Positions 9,097 to 20,158 of a DNA stretch of 64,000 nt are shown here, in pieces. The position numbers were made by a program, and so were the translations under genes. The first letter of the stretch is position 1. Every line of letters starts with the position of its first letter. The stretch is from Trinickia sp. Y13 (GTDB lineage: Bacteria > Pseudomonadota > Gammaproteobacteria > Burkholderiales > Burkholderiaceae): assembly GCF_029522115.1 (NCBI RefSeq), contig NZ_JAKWFK010000016.1:1-64000 (forward strand), in the 5' to 3' direction. Below the pieces are notes generated by a model that had not been told where the DNA came from, made no database searches, and worked only from the letters and a program-made list of their open reading frames with translations.

Positions 9097-9120
9097 AAAA
9101 AACCCGCGCACGAGCGCGGG
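9097..9120 (-). terminator. Rho-independent terminator downstream of the helix-hairpin-helix gene
   Basis: On the minus strand a 7-bp CCCGCGC/GCGCGGG stem with a 4-base loop is followed by six T residues. It lies 68 bases after the end of the gene at 9188-9577 and ends the leftward LPS-hldD-HhH transcript before cysM. Confidence 0.85.
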
Positions 9121-9187
9121 AAACCGTCGAAACCGCATGACGGCTGAAGGAGCCGGTAAAACGTCTGCCGCCCTCGATGACGAACGC

Positions 9188-9577
9188 TCAGCGCTTGATT
9201 GACACCGGATCGGCATCGATGCGATCGCGCCGCGCGCCGCCAGCGACACCGGCAGTGCCGGTCCCTCGACCGGTGGACGCGAACGACTCAGGGGCCCGTT
9301 CCCATTGCGTTTGCGAGCCAACCGTGAGCCCTTCGGCGCGCAGGCGCTCGACCGTTTGACCACCCATGCCTTTGACGCGGCGGCTCAAATCGCCCGCGTC
9401 CATGAACGGGCCGCCCGTGGCGCGTTCTTCGACGATCGCTCGCGCCTTGGCCGGACCGATGCCCTTGATCGCACGCAACGCCGCCTCGTCGGCGGCATTG
9501 ACGTCGACAGCATGAGCGAAAAAGGAAACGAATGCGGCGACGAGCGGCGCCGCGAGAAAAAGAATGCGCTTGACCAT
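9188..9577 (-). CDS. ComEA-like helix-hairpin-helix DNA-binding protein
   Basis: 129 aa. A signal or anchor segment (ILFLAAPLVAAFVSFFAHA) is followed by VDVNAADEAALRAIKGIGPA and KGMGGQTVERLRAEGL, the two HhH motifs of ComEA-type proteins. In competent bacteria ComEA binds incoming DNA in the periplasm; short homologues are widespread and not all serve transformation. The C-terminal ~35 residues are Gly/Arg-rich and unconserved. An AGGTCC-type site precedes the ATG. It sits downstream of hldD and is followed by a strong terminator. Confidence 0.82.
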   Translation of the reverse strand: MVKRILFLAAPLVAAFVSFFAHAVDVNAADEAALRAIKGIGPAKARAIVEERATGGPFMDAGDLSRRVKGMGGQTVERLRAEGLTVGSQTQWERAPESFASTGRGTGTAGVAGGARRDRIDADPVSIKR

Positions 9578-9650
9578 GGGACCTCCGTGCAAAAAGCCGG
9601 CCGGCGAGCGCCGACCGAGAAGTCCCAGTCTAAGCAGTGCGCGCCGCGGA

Positions 9651-10643
9651 TTACAGTTGGCCGGATAGCCAACGTACGTAGCGGTCGACGCCTTCTTGCA
9701 CGGTGAGGAAAGGCGCGTCGTACCCGGCCGCGCGCAAGCGTCCGAGGTCGGCCTGCGTGAAACATTGGTACTTGCCGCGCAGCGCATCGGGGAACGGCAC
9801 GTATTCGACGAGCCCGCGCTGGACCATCTCGGCCAACGAAAGCGCCGGTTGGCCCTCGAGCGCACGCAGCGTGTTCACGACGGAGGATGCAATATCGTTG
9901 AACGGTTGAGCACGGCCGGTGCCAAGGTTGAAAATGCCCGATTTTTCGGGATGGTCGAAGAAGAACAAATTGACCTTCGCGACGTCTTCGACGGAGACGA
10001 AATCGCGCGTCTGCTCGCCCGCGGCGTAACCGTTGTATTCGCCGAACAGCTTGACCTTGCCCTCGGCGCGAAACTGGTTGAAGTTGTGAAACGCCACGGA
10101 CGCCATGCGCCCCTTGTGCGCTTCGCGCGGGCCATACACGTTGAAGTAGCGAAAGCCCACGATTTGGCTGCGCGCGGCCGGCATGACGCGGCGCACGATC
10201 TGATCGAACAGAAACTTCGAATAGCCGTAGACATTGAGCGGCGCCTCGACCGCCCGTTCTTCGACGAAGCGGCTCGAGCCGCCGTAAATCGCCGCCGACG
10301 ATGCATAGAGAAACTGCGCCCCCTGCGCCAAGCACGCGTCGAGCACGGCACGGCTGTAGCGGAAGTTGTTCTCCATCATGTAGCGGCCGTCGGTCTCCAT
10401 CGTGTCCGAGCAAGCGCCCTCGTGGAATACCGCCCGCACTTTGCCGAAGTCGCCGCGCGCGAAGCGCTCGACGAATTCGGTCTTGTCGAGGTAATCGTCG
10501 ATTTCGCAATCGACCAGGTTCTTGAACTTGTCGGCGCGCGAGAGGTTGTCGACGGCGATGATGCGAGTCTCGCCGCGCTCGTTCAGCGACTTGACGAGAT
10601 TGGCGCCGATGAACCCGGCGGCTCCGGTGACGATGAGAGTCAT
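9651..10643 (-). CDS. hldD: ADP-L-glycero-D-manno-heptose 6-epimerase
   Basis: 330-aa short-chain dehydrogenase-fold epimerase, last step in making ADP-L-glycero-D-manno-heptose for the LPS inner core. The cofactor glycine motif is [16 protein letters not shown] at the N-terminus, the catalytic Tyr-Lys pair is in [16 protein letters not shown], and the family motif [14 protein letters not shown] is present. Length matches the family. It follows the heptose kinase gene in the same direction. Confidence 0.96.
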   Translation of the reverse strand: MTLIVTGAAGFIGANLVKSLNERGETRIIAVDNLSRADKFKNLVDCEIDDYLDKTEFVERFARGDFGKVRAVFHEGACSDTMETDGRYMMENNFRYSRAVLDACLAQGAQFLYASSAAIYGGSSRFVEERAVEAPLNVYGYSKFLFDQIVRRVMPAARSQIVGFRYFNVYGPREAHKGRMASVAFHNFNQFRAEGKVKLFGEYNGYAAGEQTRDFVSVEDVAKVNLFFFDHPEKSGIFNLGTGRAQPFNDIASSVVNTLRALEGQPALSLAEMVQRGLVEYVPFPDALRGKYQCFTQADLGRLRAAGYDAPFLTVQEGVDRYVRWLSGQL

Positions 10644-10720
10644 GATCGTGATAGCGGTTATTCGATAACGGTGATGGGCGAGAGGCCTCCTGCGGCGCCG
10701 CGGGCTAGTCTATCGCGCAG

Positions 10721-11740
10721 CTAGCGCGCGTCGGCTCCGAACAGCTCGTCGTAATCGACGGTGGCCGTGCCGAGCTTGCCGACGACGATGCCAGCCGCCC
10801 GGTTCGCCAGCGTCACGGCCGCCACGAGCGGAAGCTTGGCCGCGAGCATGACGGCCAACGTGGCGATGACGGTATCGCCAGCCCCGGAAACGTCATACAC
10901 TTCGCGCGCGACGGCGGGCGCAGTCAACACGGCGCCGTCGGCCGTGAACAGCGTCATGCCTTCCTCCGAACGCGTCAGCAGCAACGATTCGATGTCGAGC
11001 GATGCACGCAACGCGTCGACGCGCGAGCGCAAATCGTCTTCCGATTTCCAGTGACCCACCACTTCGCGCAACTCGGCGCGATTCGGCGTGATCAGCGTGG
11101 CGCCGCGGTAGCGTTCCCAGTCGTCGCCCTTCGGATCGACGAGCACCGGCTTGCCCGCTGCGCGCGCCTTGGCGATCATCTGCGTGACGTGGGTCAAGCC
11201 GCCCTTGGCATAGTCGGACAGCAAGATCACGTCGTGCGAGGCAAGCAGGGCGTCGAAGCGCGCGAGCCCCGCCAACAGCGCTTCGTGCGCCGGCGTCTTC
11301 TCGAAATCGACGCGCAATAACTGCTGCTGGCGCGACAGGACGCGCAGCTTGATCGTCGTCGGCAACTCGGGATCGCGCTCCAAATGCGTCGCTACACCGG
11401 TCGCTTTGAGCAGCTCGACGATGCGCTCGCCCGGCTCGTCGTGGCCGACGACACAGAGCAGTCCGGCGCGCGCGCCGAGCGCCGCCACGTTGCGGGCGAC
11501 GTTCGCCGCGCCGCCCAAGCGGTCTTCCTGCCGCTGGACATGCACGACCGGCACAGGCGCTTCGGGCGAAATGCGATTGACGTCGCCGAACCAATAGCGA
11601 TCGAGCATGACGTCGCCGACGATCAGCACCCGAGCCTCGCCGAGCCGCTCGCGCGGCACGCGCGCAACGCCGGCCTCGCGCGAAGCCGTCTCTTTCGATG
11701 GCTCAGACGCGTGCATCGCTTGCGGTATTGACTTGGACAT
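10721..11740 (-). CDS. hldE: D-glycero-beta-D-manno-heptose-7-phosphate kinase (kinase domain only)
   Basis: 339-aa PfkB/ribokinase-fold kinase that phosphorylates heptose 7-phosphate at C1 for LPS core synthesis. The motifs [20 protein letters not shown] near the N-terminus and [17 protein letters not shown] near the C-terminus (anion hole and catalytic Asp) are clear. The protein stops after the kinase domain, so the adenylyltransferase (rfaE2/hldC) must be separate. The start overlaps the 3' end of ugd by 38 bases; MHASEPSKE at 11716 is an alternative start. Confidence 0.93.
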   Translation of the reverse strand: MSKSIPQAMHASEPSKETASREAGVARVPRERLGEARVLIVGDVMLDRYWFGDVNRISPEAPVPVVHVQRQEDRLGGAANVARNVAALGARAGLLCVVGHDEPGERIVELLKATGVATHLERDPELPTTIKLRVLSRQQQLLRVDFEKTPAHEALLAGLARFDALLASHDVILLSDYAKGGLTHVTQMIAKARAAGKPVLVDPKGDDWERYRGATLITPNRAELREVVGHWKSEDDLRSRVDALRASLDIESLLLTRSEEGMTLFTADGAVLTAPAVAREVYDVSGAGDTVIATLAVMLAAKLPLVAAVTLANRAAGIVVGKLGTATVDYDELFGADAR

Positions 11741-13109
11741 AGGGACGCCCGATTGCGTAATAGTCGATGCCGAGCTCGGCCATCGTCAACGGTTCGTAGA
11801 GATTGCGGCCGTCGAAAATCACGGGCGCTTTCAGCACGGATTTCAAGTGCGTGAAATCGGGGCTCTTGAACTCCTTCCACTCGGTGACGATGACCAGCGC
11901 ATCTGCGCCCGAGAGCGTTTCGTCTTGCGATTTCGCGAACGTCAAGCGCGCGAGCGAATCGGGCGCATCGGCCAAATCGAGCGGGAAGACGCGACGCGCC
12001 TCCTCGATCGCGACAGGATCGTAGGCCTGCACCTTGGCGCCGCGCGCGAGCAACGCCGCAATCAAGCGCCGGCTCGGCGCCTCGCGCATATCGTCCGTAT
12101 TGGGCTTGAAAGCCAGCCCCCAGACGGCGAACGTGCGGCCGGTCAGATCCTCCCCGAGGCGCTTGACGATCTTCTCGACGAGCACCTGCTTTTGATCGTG
12201 ATTGACCTCTTCCACCGCTTCGAGAATGCGCAGCCGCTGTCCGTTCTCGCTCGCGGTGCGCACGAGCGCCTGCACGTCCTTGGGAAAGCACGAGCCGCCG
12301 TAACCGGCGCCCGCATAGAGGAAGTGGTAACCGATACGCGGATCGGAGCCGATGCCGCGCCGCACGGCCTCGATGTCGGCGCCGACGCGATCGGCCAGAT
12401 TCGACATCTCGTTCATGAAGGAGATGCGCGTCGCAAGCATGGCGTTGGCGGCGTACTTCGTGAACTCGGCCGAACGCACGTCCATATACAGCGTGCGCTC
12501 ATGATTGCGGTTGAACGGCGCGTACAGCCGCTTCATCTTCTCGCGTGCGAGGATGCCCGCATCGTCGTCGTCGATGCCGATGACGATGCGGTCGGGCCGC
12601 ATGAAATCGTCGACGGCGGCGCCTTCTTTCAGAAACTCGGGGTTCGATACGACCGAGAAGCGATGGGCCGCGCTCGCGCCCAAGCCGCGCGCGTCGAGTT
12701 CGGCCGCAATCACCGCCCGCACGCGCTCGGCCGTGCCCACGGGCACCGTCGATTTGTCGACGACCACCTTGAACCCGTTCGAATAACGGCCGATATTGCG
12801 CGCCGCTTCGAGCACGTATTGCAAATCGGCGGAACCGTCCTCATCCGGCGGCGTGCCGACCGCGATGAATTGCACGTCGCCGTGTTCGACGCTGGCCTTC
12901 ACGTCCGTCGAGAACGTGATGCGACCGTGGGCGCGCGTGCGCGCGATGATTTCTTGCAAGCCCGGCTCGTGAATCGGCACGCCGCCGTTGTTCAGGATAT
13001 CGATCTTGCGCGGATCGACGTCGAGGCAGAAAACGTCGTTGCCGATTTCCGCCAAGCAAGCGCCCGTGACGAGACCGACGTAGCCCGTGCCGATGATGGT
13101 GATTTTCAT
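11703..13109 (-). CDS. ugd: UDP-glucose 6-dehydrogenase
   Basis: 468-aa enzyme that oxidises UDP-glucose to UDP-glucuronate with two NAD+. It has the Rossmann motif [20 protein letters not shown] at the N-terminus, the catalytic Cys in [16 protein letters not shown] and the C-terminal UDP-binding domain ([17 protein letters not shown]). UDP-glucuronate feeds L-Ara4N modification of lipid A and polysaccharides in this group. The start [12 protein letters not shown] at 13109 is the family start. It lies between lapB and hldE, same strand. Confidence 0.95.
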   Translation of the reverse strand: MKITIIGTGYVGLVTGACLAEIGNDVFCLDVDPRKIDILNNGGVPIHEPGLQEIIARTRAHGRITFSTDVKASVEHGDVQFIAVGTPPDEDGSADLQYVLEAARNIGRYSNGFKVVVDKSTVPVGTAERVRAVIAAELDARGLGASAAHRFSVVSNPEFLKEGAAVDDFMRPDRIVIGIDDDDAGILAREKMKRLYAPFNRNHERTLYMDVRSAEFTKYAANAMLATRISFMNEMSNLADRVGADIEAVRRGIGSDPRIGYHFLYAGAGYGGSCFPKDVQALVRTASENGQRLRILEAVEEVNHDQKQVLVEKIVKRLGEDLTGRTFAVWGLAFKPNTDDMREAPSRRLIAALLARGAKVQAYDPVAIEEARRVFPLDLADAPDSLARLTFAKSQDETLSGADALVIVTEWKEFKSPDFTHLKSVLKAPVIFDGRNLYEPLTMAELGIDYYAIGRPYVQVNTASDARV

Positions 13110-13131
13110 ACGCGTTCCGATGGTGGATGCT

Positions 13132-14307
13132 TCAAGCTTGCGCTGCAATGGGCTCTATGCGGCGTGGCGCATAGGTTTCCCAGCCGCTGCAGCCGGGGCA
13201 CTGCCAATAGAACAGACGCGCCCGGAAACCGCAATTTTGGCATGTGTAACGTGGCAGATTTTTGGTGCGCTGCTTGATCAGCGTGCGCATCAATTCGAGT
13301 TCCCCGCGACGCGGTTCCTCGGCCGAGTCGATTTGCGCATCGAGCAAGCGAGTCATGCCCGACAGGTTCGGCGCCGTCTGCATCTGCGTGCGCGCCAGCG
13401 CATGCGCCACTTCGGTCCCGCAAAGCTGGGCGACGTGCGGATAGGCGACATCGAGCAAATCGCTGGAAGCGTATTGCTTGACATAGCCTTCTAGCAACGC
13501 CGCGCCTTCCTGCGGGCGCGCGAGCGCCGCATAGGCCTTCATCAGCTTTTCGGCCACGAGCGGCAAGTACGACGGATTTTGCGATTCGACGCGGCGCCAA
13601 GCCTCGATCGCCGCATCGTAATCGCCGCGCGCCTGCGCGACATCGCCGCGCAGAATGGTCGCCCGCACATTGCGGGCATTTGCCTCGAGGGCCAGATCGA
13701 GCTGACTCGATGCCTGTGCGGCATCCTTGCGCTGCAAGGCTTCCTGAGCCAGCTCGCAATGAAATTGCGCGATCTCCTTGGCAAGCGAATCCGCGCCCAT
13801 CGTCTCGAGCCGACGCGCGGCATCGATGGCCTTGGTCCAGTCTTTCTCGATCTCGTAGATCGTCAGCAATGCGCGTTGCGCATCGCGAGCGTATTCGCCG
13901 GCGTCGAGCCGGCTCAACGCTTCCTCGGCGCGATCGAGCAGCCCGGCCTTCAGGAAATCCTGCCCCAACTCGAACAGAGCGTGATCGCGCTCGGTCACCG
14001 GCAAATCCGCGCGGCTCAACAGGTTCTGATGGATGCGGATAGCGCGGTCGGTTTCGCCGCGACGACGAAACAGATTGCCGAGCGCAAAGTGCAGTTCGAT
14101 CGTCTCCGGATCGAGCTTCACGACTTCGATGAACGCATCGATCGCCTGGTCCGGCTGCTCGTTCAGAAGAAAGTTCAGGCCGCGGAAGTAAGAGCGCGGC
14201 AAGTTGGCGCTTTCGGACAACAGCGTCTTCAAGTCGTAGCGCGAAGCCATCCAGCCGAGCGCGAAAGCGACGGGGACGACCAGCAGCCACCAGAAATCGA
14301 GATCCAT
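13132..14307 (-). CDS. lapB: Lipopolysaccharide assembly protein LapB (YciM)
   Basis: 391-aa inner-membrane-anchored TPR protein that controls LPS synthesis by adapting LpxC for FtsH degradation. A single N-terminal membrane helix ([17 protein letters not shown]) is followed by conserved [20 protein letters not shown], then TPR repeats to about residue 330, and a C-terminal rubredoxin-like zinc ribbon with two CxxC pairs (CQNCGF and CPGCSG). It follows lapA by 48 bases, as is usual. Confidence 0.95.
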   Translation of the reverse strand: MDLDFWWLLVVPVAFALGWMASRYDLKTLLSESANLPRSYFRGLNFLLNEQPDQAIDAFIEVVKLDPETIELHFALGNLFRRRGETDRAIRIHQNLLSRADLPVTERDHALFELGQDFLKAGLLDRAEEALSRLDAGEYARDAQRALLTIYEIEKDWTKAIDAARRLETMGADSLAKEIAQFHCELAQEALQRKDAAQASSQLDLALEANARNVRATILRGDVAQARGDYDAAIEAWRRVESQNPSYLPLVAEKLMKAYAALARPQEGAALLEGYVKQYASSDLLDVAYPHVAQLCGTEVAHALARTQMQTAPNLSGMTRLLDAQIDSAEEPRRGELELMRTLIKQRTKNLPRYTCQNCGFRARLFYWQCPGCSGWETYAPRRIEPIAAQA

Positions 14308-14355
14308 GCGAAGGTCGAGGAAGCGGGGATGAGAGCGCGCGGGCGTGCCGTGCGC

Positions 14356-14649
14356 TTAGATAACGGGGGGCATCGGCGGCTCGACGACAACGGGCGGCGT
14401 GTTCTCCCGGGCGGCGCGCAACTCTCGCCGCAAGCGGCCGTTTTCGAGGCGGAGCCGCACGAGCGCGGGCACCGCCGAGACGAGGCCGGCCAGCAGCCCC
14501 ACGAGGAAAAACGCGAGGCCGATCAAAATGAGCGGCGCCTGCCACGCGTATCCGGCAAACGAGATCGACGTGCTCTGCGTATTGCCCATCGCGAGCACGA
14601 GCAGGACGACGAACACGAGCACACGGATCAACCAGACGATAATTTTCAT
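14356..14649 (-). CDS. lapA: Lipopolysaccharide assembly protein LapA
   Basis: 97-aa inner-membrane protein with two hydrophobic segments (VWLIRVLVFVVLLVLAM and APLILIGLAFFLVGLLAGLV) and a short charged C-terminal coiled segment (RLENGRLRRELRAARE). This is the DUF1049/LapA pattern. It works with LapB in LPS assembly. The start MKIIVWLIRVLVF at 14649 is the family start. Confidence 0.9.
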   Translation of the reverse strand: MKIIVWLIRVLVFVVLLVLAMGNTQSTSISFAGYAWQAPLILIGLAFFLVGLLAGLVSAVPALVRLRLENGRLRRELRAARENTPPVVVEPPMPPVI

Positions 14650-14987
14650 AAGCGTTCTCTTGGCGGCGACTGCGATTGTCGTGCCGGCGTCGATACCTCT
14701 GCTGCCGGCGCTGCGCCTGGCGCCAAGGCGCCCGACGCCTGGACAAAAGTGCCCGTATTGTAATGGAAACGATGCGGGCCAGGCCGCGCCGCGCGAGTGC
14801 GTCACGCCCGGACCACCGACCGACGTAGCCAGCCCGGCGCGCGTGAAAGGGGACGGAAAACAAAAAAGCGCCCGAAGGCGCTTCTCGTACCGTATTGCCG
14901 GTTCTCACTGTCGGCCTTGGCGTCGACGACACCATCAGCGATTTCGATCTTCGCGTAGTGAACGCCACCGCAAGGGCAACGCCGCAC
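14650..14987. other. Intergenic region between ihfB and lapA
   Basis: No supported gene. The leftward ihfB terminator is at 14861-14884. A TACAAT hexamer on the minus strand (14757-14762) could be the -10 of a lapA promoter 108 bases before the start, but I see no good -35. The rest is GC-rich with nothing recognisable. Confidence 0.55.
14861..14884 (-). terminator. Rho-independent terminator downstream of ihfB
   Basis: Minus-strand stem AAGCGCC/GGCGCTT with a 4-base loop, followed by a run of six T. It lies about 104 bases past the ihfB stop and separates rpsA-ihfB from lapAB. Confidence 0.85.
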
Positions 14988-15311
14988 TCAAAGATCGTCG
15001 TCAGCCGAATCGAGCTTCAGTGGCTCGCCAGCCCGGCCGTCCACCCGCTCGCGCAGTTCCTTGCCGGGTTTGAAGTGCGGCACATGCTTTTCGGGCACGT
15101 GCACCTTCTCGCCCGATTTCGGGTTACGCCCGACGCGGGATGGGCGACGGTTCAGACCGAAGCTGCCGAAGCCGCGAATTTCAATGCGATGGCCTTTGGC
15201 CAAGGCCTCCGACATCGCATCGAGCATCGTCTTGACCGCGAAATCCGCATCCTTGAGAACAAGCTGCGGAAATCGCGCTGCCAACTGGGCGACCAATTCC
15301 GATTTGGTCAT
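14988..15311 (-). CDS. ihfB: Integration host factor beta subunit
   Basis: 107-aa DNA-bending protein that pairs with IhfA. It starts [17 protein letters not shown] and has the beta-arm motif [20 protein letters not shown] followed by [21 protein letters not shown], diagnostic of IhfB. The C-terminus extends about a dozen residues past the E. coli length. It lies 23 bases after rpsA, the standard proteobacterial order, and is followed by a terminator. Confidence 0.96.
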   Translation of the reverse strand: MTKSELVAQLAARFPQLVLKDADFAVKTMLDAMSEALAKGHRIEIRGFGSFGLNRRPSRVGRNPKSGEKVHVPEKHVPHFKPGKELRERVDGRAGEPLKLDSADDDL

Positions 15312-15334
15312 ACTGCGGCAGACCTCTCAAAGGC

Positions 15335-17047
15335 TTACTGATTCTGGCCGTCGAGCTTGGCCTTGAGCAGCGCGCCAAGATTGGTCGTGCCCGTTGCCGC
15401 CGAACTCGTATCGGCCGCCAGGCCGCGAATCGCCTCTTGCTGCTCGGCCGAATCCTTGGCCTTGATCGACAGGTTGATGCCGCGCGACTTGCGATCGATG
15501 TTGATGATCATCGCGTTGACCTTGTCGCCTTCCTTCAGCACGTTGCGAGCATCTTCCACGCGGTCTTGCGCGATTTCCGACGCACGCAGGTAGCCTTCGA
15601 CGTCTGCCGTCAGCGCCACGACCGCGCCCTTGGCATCCACCGACTTCACCGTGCCGTCGACGATCGAACCCTTGTCGTTCATGGCAACGAAGTTGCTGAA
15701 CGGGTCGCCTTCGAGCTGCTTGATGCCGAGCGAAATGCGTTCTTTCTCGACGTCGATGCCGAGCACGACCGCTTCCACTTCGTCGCCCTTCTTGTACTTG
15801 CGCACGGCTTCTTCACCGGCTTCGCTCCACGACAGATCCGACAGGTGGACGAGGCCGTCGATGCCGCCAGGCAGACCGATGAACACGCCGAAGTCGGTGA
15901 TCGACTTGATGGCGCCGCTGATCTTGTCGCCCTTCTTGAAGTTGCGGCTGAAGTCATCCCACGGATTCGGCTTGCACTGCTTCATGCCGAGGCTGATACG
16001 ACGACGGTCTTCGTCGATCTCGAGCACCATGACTTCGACTTCGTCGCCGAGCTGAACGACCTTCGACGGAGCGACGTTCTTGTTCGTCCAGTCCATTTCC
16101 GAAACGTGGACGAGGCCTTCGATGCCCGATTCCACTTCGACGAACGCGCCGTAATCGGTGATGTTCGTGACCTTGCCGAACAGACGCGTGCCCGACGGGT
16201 AGCGGCGCGAAATGCCTTCCCACGGATCATCGCCGAGTTGCTTGATGCCCAGCGAAACGCGGTTCTTCTCTTGATCGAACTTGAGGATCTTGGCCGTGAC
16301 TTCCTGGCCGACCGACAGCACCTCGCTCGGATGACGCACACGACGCCATGCGATGTCGGTGATGTGCAGCAGGCCGTCGATGCCGCCCAGATCCACGAAC
16401 GCGCCGTAATCGGTGATGTTCTTGACCACGCCGTTGACGATCGCGCCTTCCTTGAGCGTCTCGAGCAGCTTCGCGCGCTCTTCGCCCTGCGTCGCCTCGA
16501 TGACGGCGCGGCGCGATAGCACGACGTTGTTACGCTTGCGGTCGAGCTTGATGACGCGGAATTCGAGCGTCTTGCCTTCGTACGGCGTCGTATCCTTGAC
16601 GGGACGCGTATCGACGAGCGAACCGGGCAGGAATGCGCGGATGCCGTTGACCATGACGGTCATGCCGCCCTTGACCTTGCCCGTGATCGTGCCGGTCACG
16701 AGCTCGTTGTTGTCGAGCGCTTTTTCCAGCGACAGCCACGAAGCGAGACGCTTGGCCTTGTCGCGCGACAGAATCGTGTCGCCATAACCGTTTTCGAGCG
16801 CGTCGATCGCGACCGAAACGAAGTCGCCCGCCTGCACTTCTACCTCGCCCGCGTCGTTCAAGAACTCTTCGAGCGGGATGTAGGCTTCGGACTTGAGACC
16901 TGCATTGACGACCACGAAGTTGTGGTCGACACGCACGACTTCGGCGGAAATCACTTCGCCGGCGCGCATGTCTTGCTTGGTCAACGACTCCTCGAAGAGG
17001 GCCGCAAAAGATTCGGTGTTCGGGTTGGAAGTTTGCAGGTCGGACAT
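15335..17047 (-). CDS. rpsA: 30S ribosomal protein S1
   Basis: 570-aa protein with six S1 (OB-fold) RNA-binding domains. The first two bind the ribosome; the later ones bind mRNA. Repeated signatures include [40 protein letters not shown] and [20 protein letters not shown]. The region before the ATG (GCATTTACGATTTTT) has no Shine-Dalgarno sequence, as in the autoregulated E. coli rpsA leader. It is transcribed from cmk toward ihfB. Confidence 0.97.
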   Translation of the reverse strand: MSDLQTSNPNTESFAALFEESLTKQDMRAGEVISAEVVRVDHNFVVVNAGLKSEAYIPLEEFLNDAGEVEVQAGDFVSVAIDALENGYGDTILSRDKAKRLASWLSLEKALDNNELVTGTITGKVKGGMTVMVNGIRAFLPGSLVDTRPVKDTTPYEGKTLEFRVIKLDRKRNNVVLSRRAVIEATQGEERAKLLETLKEGAIVNGVVKNITDYGAFVDLGGIDGLLHITDIAWRRVRHPSEVLSVGQEVTAKILKFDQEKNRVSLGIKQLGDDPWEGISRRYPSGTRLFGKVTNITDYGAFVEVESGIEGLVHVSEMDWTNKNVAPSKVVQLGDEVEVMVLEIDEDRRRISLGMKQCKPNPWDDFSRNFKKGDKISGAIKSITDFGVFIGLPGGIDGLVHLSDLSWSEAGEEAVRKYKKGDEVEAVVLGIDVEKERISLGIKQLEGDPFSNFVAMNDKGSIVDGTVKSVDAKGAVVALTADVEGYLRASEIAQDRVEDARNVLKEGDKVNAMIINIDRKSRGINLSIKAKDSAEQQEAIRGLAADTSSAATGTTNLGALLKAKLDGQNQ

Positions 17048-17134
17048 AAAAATCGTAAATGCATGGCTTCGCGAGTGTCAGTGCCGGCGACTAGGACCGG
17101 ACACGCTGCGACGTCGATGCGAACGCCATACGGG

Positions 17135-17177
17135 GTTAAGGGTTAACACCACGCTTGGGCCCAAAAGGGGCCCAAGC
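17135..17177. promoter_or_regulatory. Inverted repeats in the rpsA leader, just after cmk
   Basis: A 10-bp perfect stem GCTTGGGCCC / GGGCCCAAGC with a 5-base loop (17153-17177) begins three bases past the cmk stop. It lacks a T run, so it is not a standard terminator; it may be an mRNA-processing or stability hairpin. Next to it GTTAA-GGG-TTAAC (17135-17147) forms a small dyad. Both lie in the presumed rpsA leader. Their role is not known. Confidence 0.5.
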
Positions 17178-17179
17178 AC

Positions 17180-17854
17180 CTACCGCTCTCGATACCACTG
17201 CACCACGGCTTCGACCGCTTGGTCGATCGACAGCGCTGAAGTGTCAAGCAGCTTTGCGTCTGCCGCGGGCTTGAGCGGCGCGACGGCGCGCTGACTGTCG
17301 CGCTCGTCCCGCTCTCGCAAATCCCGGAGCAAGTTATCCATATTAGCAGAAAAGCCTTTTTGGATCAATTGCTTATGCCGCCTGGCCGCGCGCGCCTCCA
17401 CACTGGCCGTCAGAAACACCTTCAGCATGGCGTCGGGGAAGATGACGGTGCCCATATCGCGGCCGTCCGCGACGAGCCCCGGTTCCTTGCGAAACGCCCG
17501 CTGGCGCGCCACGAGCGCGGCCCGCACGTTCTGATGGACCGCGATCGCCGAGGCCCGATTGCCGATTTCCTCGGCGCGAATCTCGCTCGACACATCGACG
17601 CCGTCGAGCTGCGCGCAGCCTTCCCGGAACGTGATGTGCAAGTCGTTGACGAGGGCGGCGAGCGCGTCGGCGTCATCCGGCGCCACGCCATAACGCACGC
17701 TTGCAAGGGCGGCAAGCCGGTAAAGCGCGCCGCTATCCAACAAGTGAAAGCCGAGTCGCGCGGCGACGAGCGCCGCGACCGTGCCTTTGCCTGAAGCGGT
17801 CGGGCCGTCGATCGCGATGACGGGAGTCTGGTGAAAAGGGCGAGTCGGTTTCAT
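17180..17854 (-). CDS. cmk: Cytidylate kinase
   Basis: 224-aa kinase that phosphorylates CMP and dCMP. The P-loop is [17 protein letters not shown] at the N-terminus, the nucleotide-binding segment is YRLAAL, and [15 protein letters not shown] and the LID region ([20 protein letters not shown]) are typical. It begins 15 bases after aroA, part of the aroA-cmk-rpsA arrangement common in proteobacteria. Confidence 0.96.
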   Translation of the reverse strand: MKPTRPFHQTPVIAIDGPTASGKGTVAALVAARLGFHLLDSGALYRLAALASVRYGVAPDDADALAALVNDLHITFREGCAQLDGVDVSSEIRAEEIGNRASAIAVHQNVRAALVARQRAFRKEPGLVADGRDMGTVIFPDAMLKVFLTASVEARAARRHKQLIQKGFSANMDNLLRDLRERDERDSQRAVAPLKPAADAKLLDTSALSIDQAVEAVVQWYRER

Positions 17855-17868
17855 CTAATAAAGGGAGG

Positions 17869-19173
17869 TCACGCGCGAACGAGCGTCTCGAAGCGGGCGA
17901 AATAATCGGGAAACGTCTTGCCGACGCACTTCGGATCGTTGATCCGTACCGGAACGCCGCCGAGCGATACGAGCGAGAAGCACATCGCCATGCGGTGATC
18001 GTCATAGGTGTCGATCTCCGCATTGGGCGTGAGCTTGGCGGGGGGCGTCACGACAAGGAAATCTTCGCCCTCCTCCACCTGCGCGCCGACTTTGCGCAGC
18101 TCGTTGGCCATTGCCGCGATCCGATCCGTCTCTTTCACGCGCCAACTGCCGATGTTGCGCAGCGTAGTCGTGCCGCGCGCGAACAGCGCACAGACGGCGA
18201 TCGTCATCGCCGCATCGGGAATCAAATTGAAATCCATGTCGACCGCTTCGAGCTGGCCGTGATCGTGGCCCACGCCGCGCACCTCGATCCAGTCCTGCGC
18301 CATCGTTACGTTGGCGCCCATCGCGGTCAGTGCGTCCGCGAACGCCACGTCGCCCTGGATGCTGTCGCGGCCGACGCCGACGACGCGCACCGGGCCGCCG
18401 CCGATCGCACCCGCCGCGAGGAAATACGACGCCGACGAAGCATCGCCCTCGACCATGATCGCGCCCGGCGACCGGTAGCGTACGCCGGCCGGCACCGTGA
18501 AGCGCTGCCAGCCCTCGCGCGCGACGGTCACGCCGAAACGCTCCATCAGCTTGATCGTGATGTCGATGTAAGGCTTCGAAATCAACTCGCCTTCGACTTC
18601 CACCACGATCTCGCCGGTCTTTGCACGCACGAGCGGCAGCGTCATGAGGAGCGCCGTCAGGAACTGGCTCGACACGTCGCCGCGCACGCGGATCGGCGCT
18701 TCGATCGCGATCTCGCCCGCGCGAATGCGCAGCGGCGGGTAGCCTTCGTTTTCCTCGTAATCGATACGCGCGCCGATCTGACGCAGGCCGTCGACGAGAT
18801 CGCCGATGGGCCGCTCGTGCATGCGCGGCACGCCATGCACGCGATAGTCGCCGCCGTTGACCGCGAGCGCGGCGGTCAGCGGACGGATCGCCGTGCCGGC
18901 GTTGCCGAGAAAGAGGTCCGCCGTCTTCGCCGTGAATGCGCCGCGCGCGCCCTGGACGACGCAGCGCTCGCCATCGCGCGTCAGTTTGACGCCGAGCTTC
19001 TCGAGCGCAGCCAGCATGACGCGCGTGTCGTCGGAATCGAGCAAGTTCGAAACGGTCGTTTCGCCCTCTGCCAGCGCCGCCAGCAGCAGCACGCGGTTCG
19101 AAATGCTCTTGGAACCGGGCAGGCGCACCGTGCCTTGCGCGCGCGAGTAGGGTCCGAGATCGAGGTGATCCAT
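17869..19173 (-). CDS. aroA: 3-phosphoshikimate 1-carboxyvinyltransferase (EPSP synthase)
   Basis: 434-aa shikimate-pathway enzyme that joins PEP to shikimate 3-phosphate. Conserved segments are [20 protein letters not shown] (PEP/S3P lysine), [16 protein letters not shown], and C-terminal IRVKETDRI-like [16 protein letters not shown] and [14 protein letters not shown]. The [12 protein letters not shown] motif is the glyphosate-sensitive class I form. ATG at 19173 is chosen because AAAGGA sits six bases upstream; a start at 19188 would overlap the tyrA stop by ATGA. Confidence 0.95.
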   Translation of the reverse strand: MDHLDLGPYSRAQGTVRLPGSKSISNRVLLLAALAEGETTVSNLLDSDDTRVMLAALEKLGVKLTRDGERCVVQGARGAFTAKTADLFLGNAGTAIRPLTAALAVNGGDYRVHGVPRMHERPIGDLVDGLRQIGARIDYEENEGYPPLRIRAGEIAIEAPIRVRGDVSSQFLTALLMTLPLVRAKTGEIVVEVEGELISKPYIDITIKLMERFGVTVAREGWQRFTVPAGVRYRSPGAIMVEGDASSASYFLAAGAIGGGPVRVVGVGRDSIQGDVAFADALTAMGANVTMAQDWIEVRGVGHDHGQLEAVDMDFNLIPDAAMTIAVCALFARGTTTLRNIGSWRVKETDRIAAMANELRKVGAQVEEGEDFLVVTPPAKLTPNAEIDTYDDHRMAMCFSLVSLGGVPVRINDPKCVGKTFPDYFARFETLVRA

Positions 19174-19184
19174 AACATGTCCTT

Positions 19185-20120
19185 TCATTTCGGAGCGAGA
19201 CCGGCAGGCGCAACCGCTTGCCCCCCGCGTTCTTGCCATTGCGTGCGCGCCTCGCGCGAACGCGCGAACACGGCCTCGAGCGCCGCGCCGTCTTCGGCGA
19301 CGATCGCGGCGCGCAAGCGCCCGAGCACCGTCAAGTAGCCGTCGAGTTCGTCGACGAGGGCATGGCGATTGGCCAAACAGACATCGCGCCACATTTCGGG
19401 GCTCGAGGCAGCGATCCGCGTGAAATCGCGAAAACCGCCAGCCGCGAACGAAAACTTCAGCGCCGCATCGGGCGCGTTCAAGATGCACTCGACGAGCGCG
19501 AACGAAAGCAGATGCGGCAAGTGGCTAACGGATGCGAACACCCGGTCGTGCTGCTCGTGCGTCATCGTGCTGACGATCGCGCCGGTGGCGCGCCAAAGCG
19601 CCTCAATGCGCGCGACGTCTTGCGCCCGGTTTTCCGGAAGCGGGCACAGCACGACGTTGCGGCCGACGTAGAGATCGGGCAGCGCCGCCTCGATGCCGCT
19701 CGATTCGCGGCCGGCGATCGGGTGTCCGGGCACGAACTGAGCGGCGCGCTCGGCGAGCGCTGCGCGAGCAGCGGCGACGACGTCGGACTTCGTGCTGCCG
19801 GCGTCGGTGACGATGGTGTCGGCGCCCAAAAAAGGCGCGATGCGCAGGAGTAGCGGCAGCGTCTGCGCGACCGGCGCGGCCAGCAGCACGAGGTCCGCGC
19901 CAGCCAACGCGGCGCGCAGTTCGGCGTCGTCATCGAGCGCCGCGACTTCATCGACGACGCCAAGCGCTCTCGCGCGCTCGGCCGATGCGCGCGAACGGCC
20001 CACGCCGACGATGCGGCCAACACTCGCCACACCGGCGCGCTCGCGCAGCGCACGCGCCAGCGAGCCCCCGATGAGGCCCACGCCGAAAATCACGAGTTTG
20101 TCGAAGGAAAACGAAGTCAC
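19185..20120 (-). CDS. tyrA: Prephenate dehydrogenase
   Basis: 311-aa NAD(P)-dependent enzyme converting prephenate to 4-hydroxyphenylpyruvate for tyrosine. The Rossmann motif is [18 protein letters not shown]; the catalytic His region is [20 protein letters not shown], and [20 protein letters not shown] is also conserved. The start is taken as GTG at 20120 ([13 protein letters not shown]), since longer frames run into the hisC remnant. There is no fused chorismate mutase. It lies between the hisC remnant and aroA. Confidence 0.92.
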   Translation of the reverse strand: MTSFSFDKLVIFGVGLIGGSLARALRERAGVASVGRIVGVGRSRASAERARALGVVDEVAALDDDAELRAALAGADLVLLAAPVAQTLPLLLRIAPFLGADTIVTDAGSTKSDVVAAARAALAERAAQFVPGHPIAGRESSGIEAALPDLYVGRNVVLCPLPENRAQDVARIEALWRATGAIVSTMTHEQHDRVFASVSHLPHLLSFALVECILNAPDAALKFSFAAGGFRDFTRIAASSPEMWRDVCLANRHALVDELDGYLTVLGRLRAAIVAEDGAALEAVFARSREARTQWQERGGQAVAPAGLAPK

Positions 20121-20158
20121 GAATGGCTCGCAGGCTGAAGGTCGAAGTGCGCCGCGCC

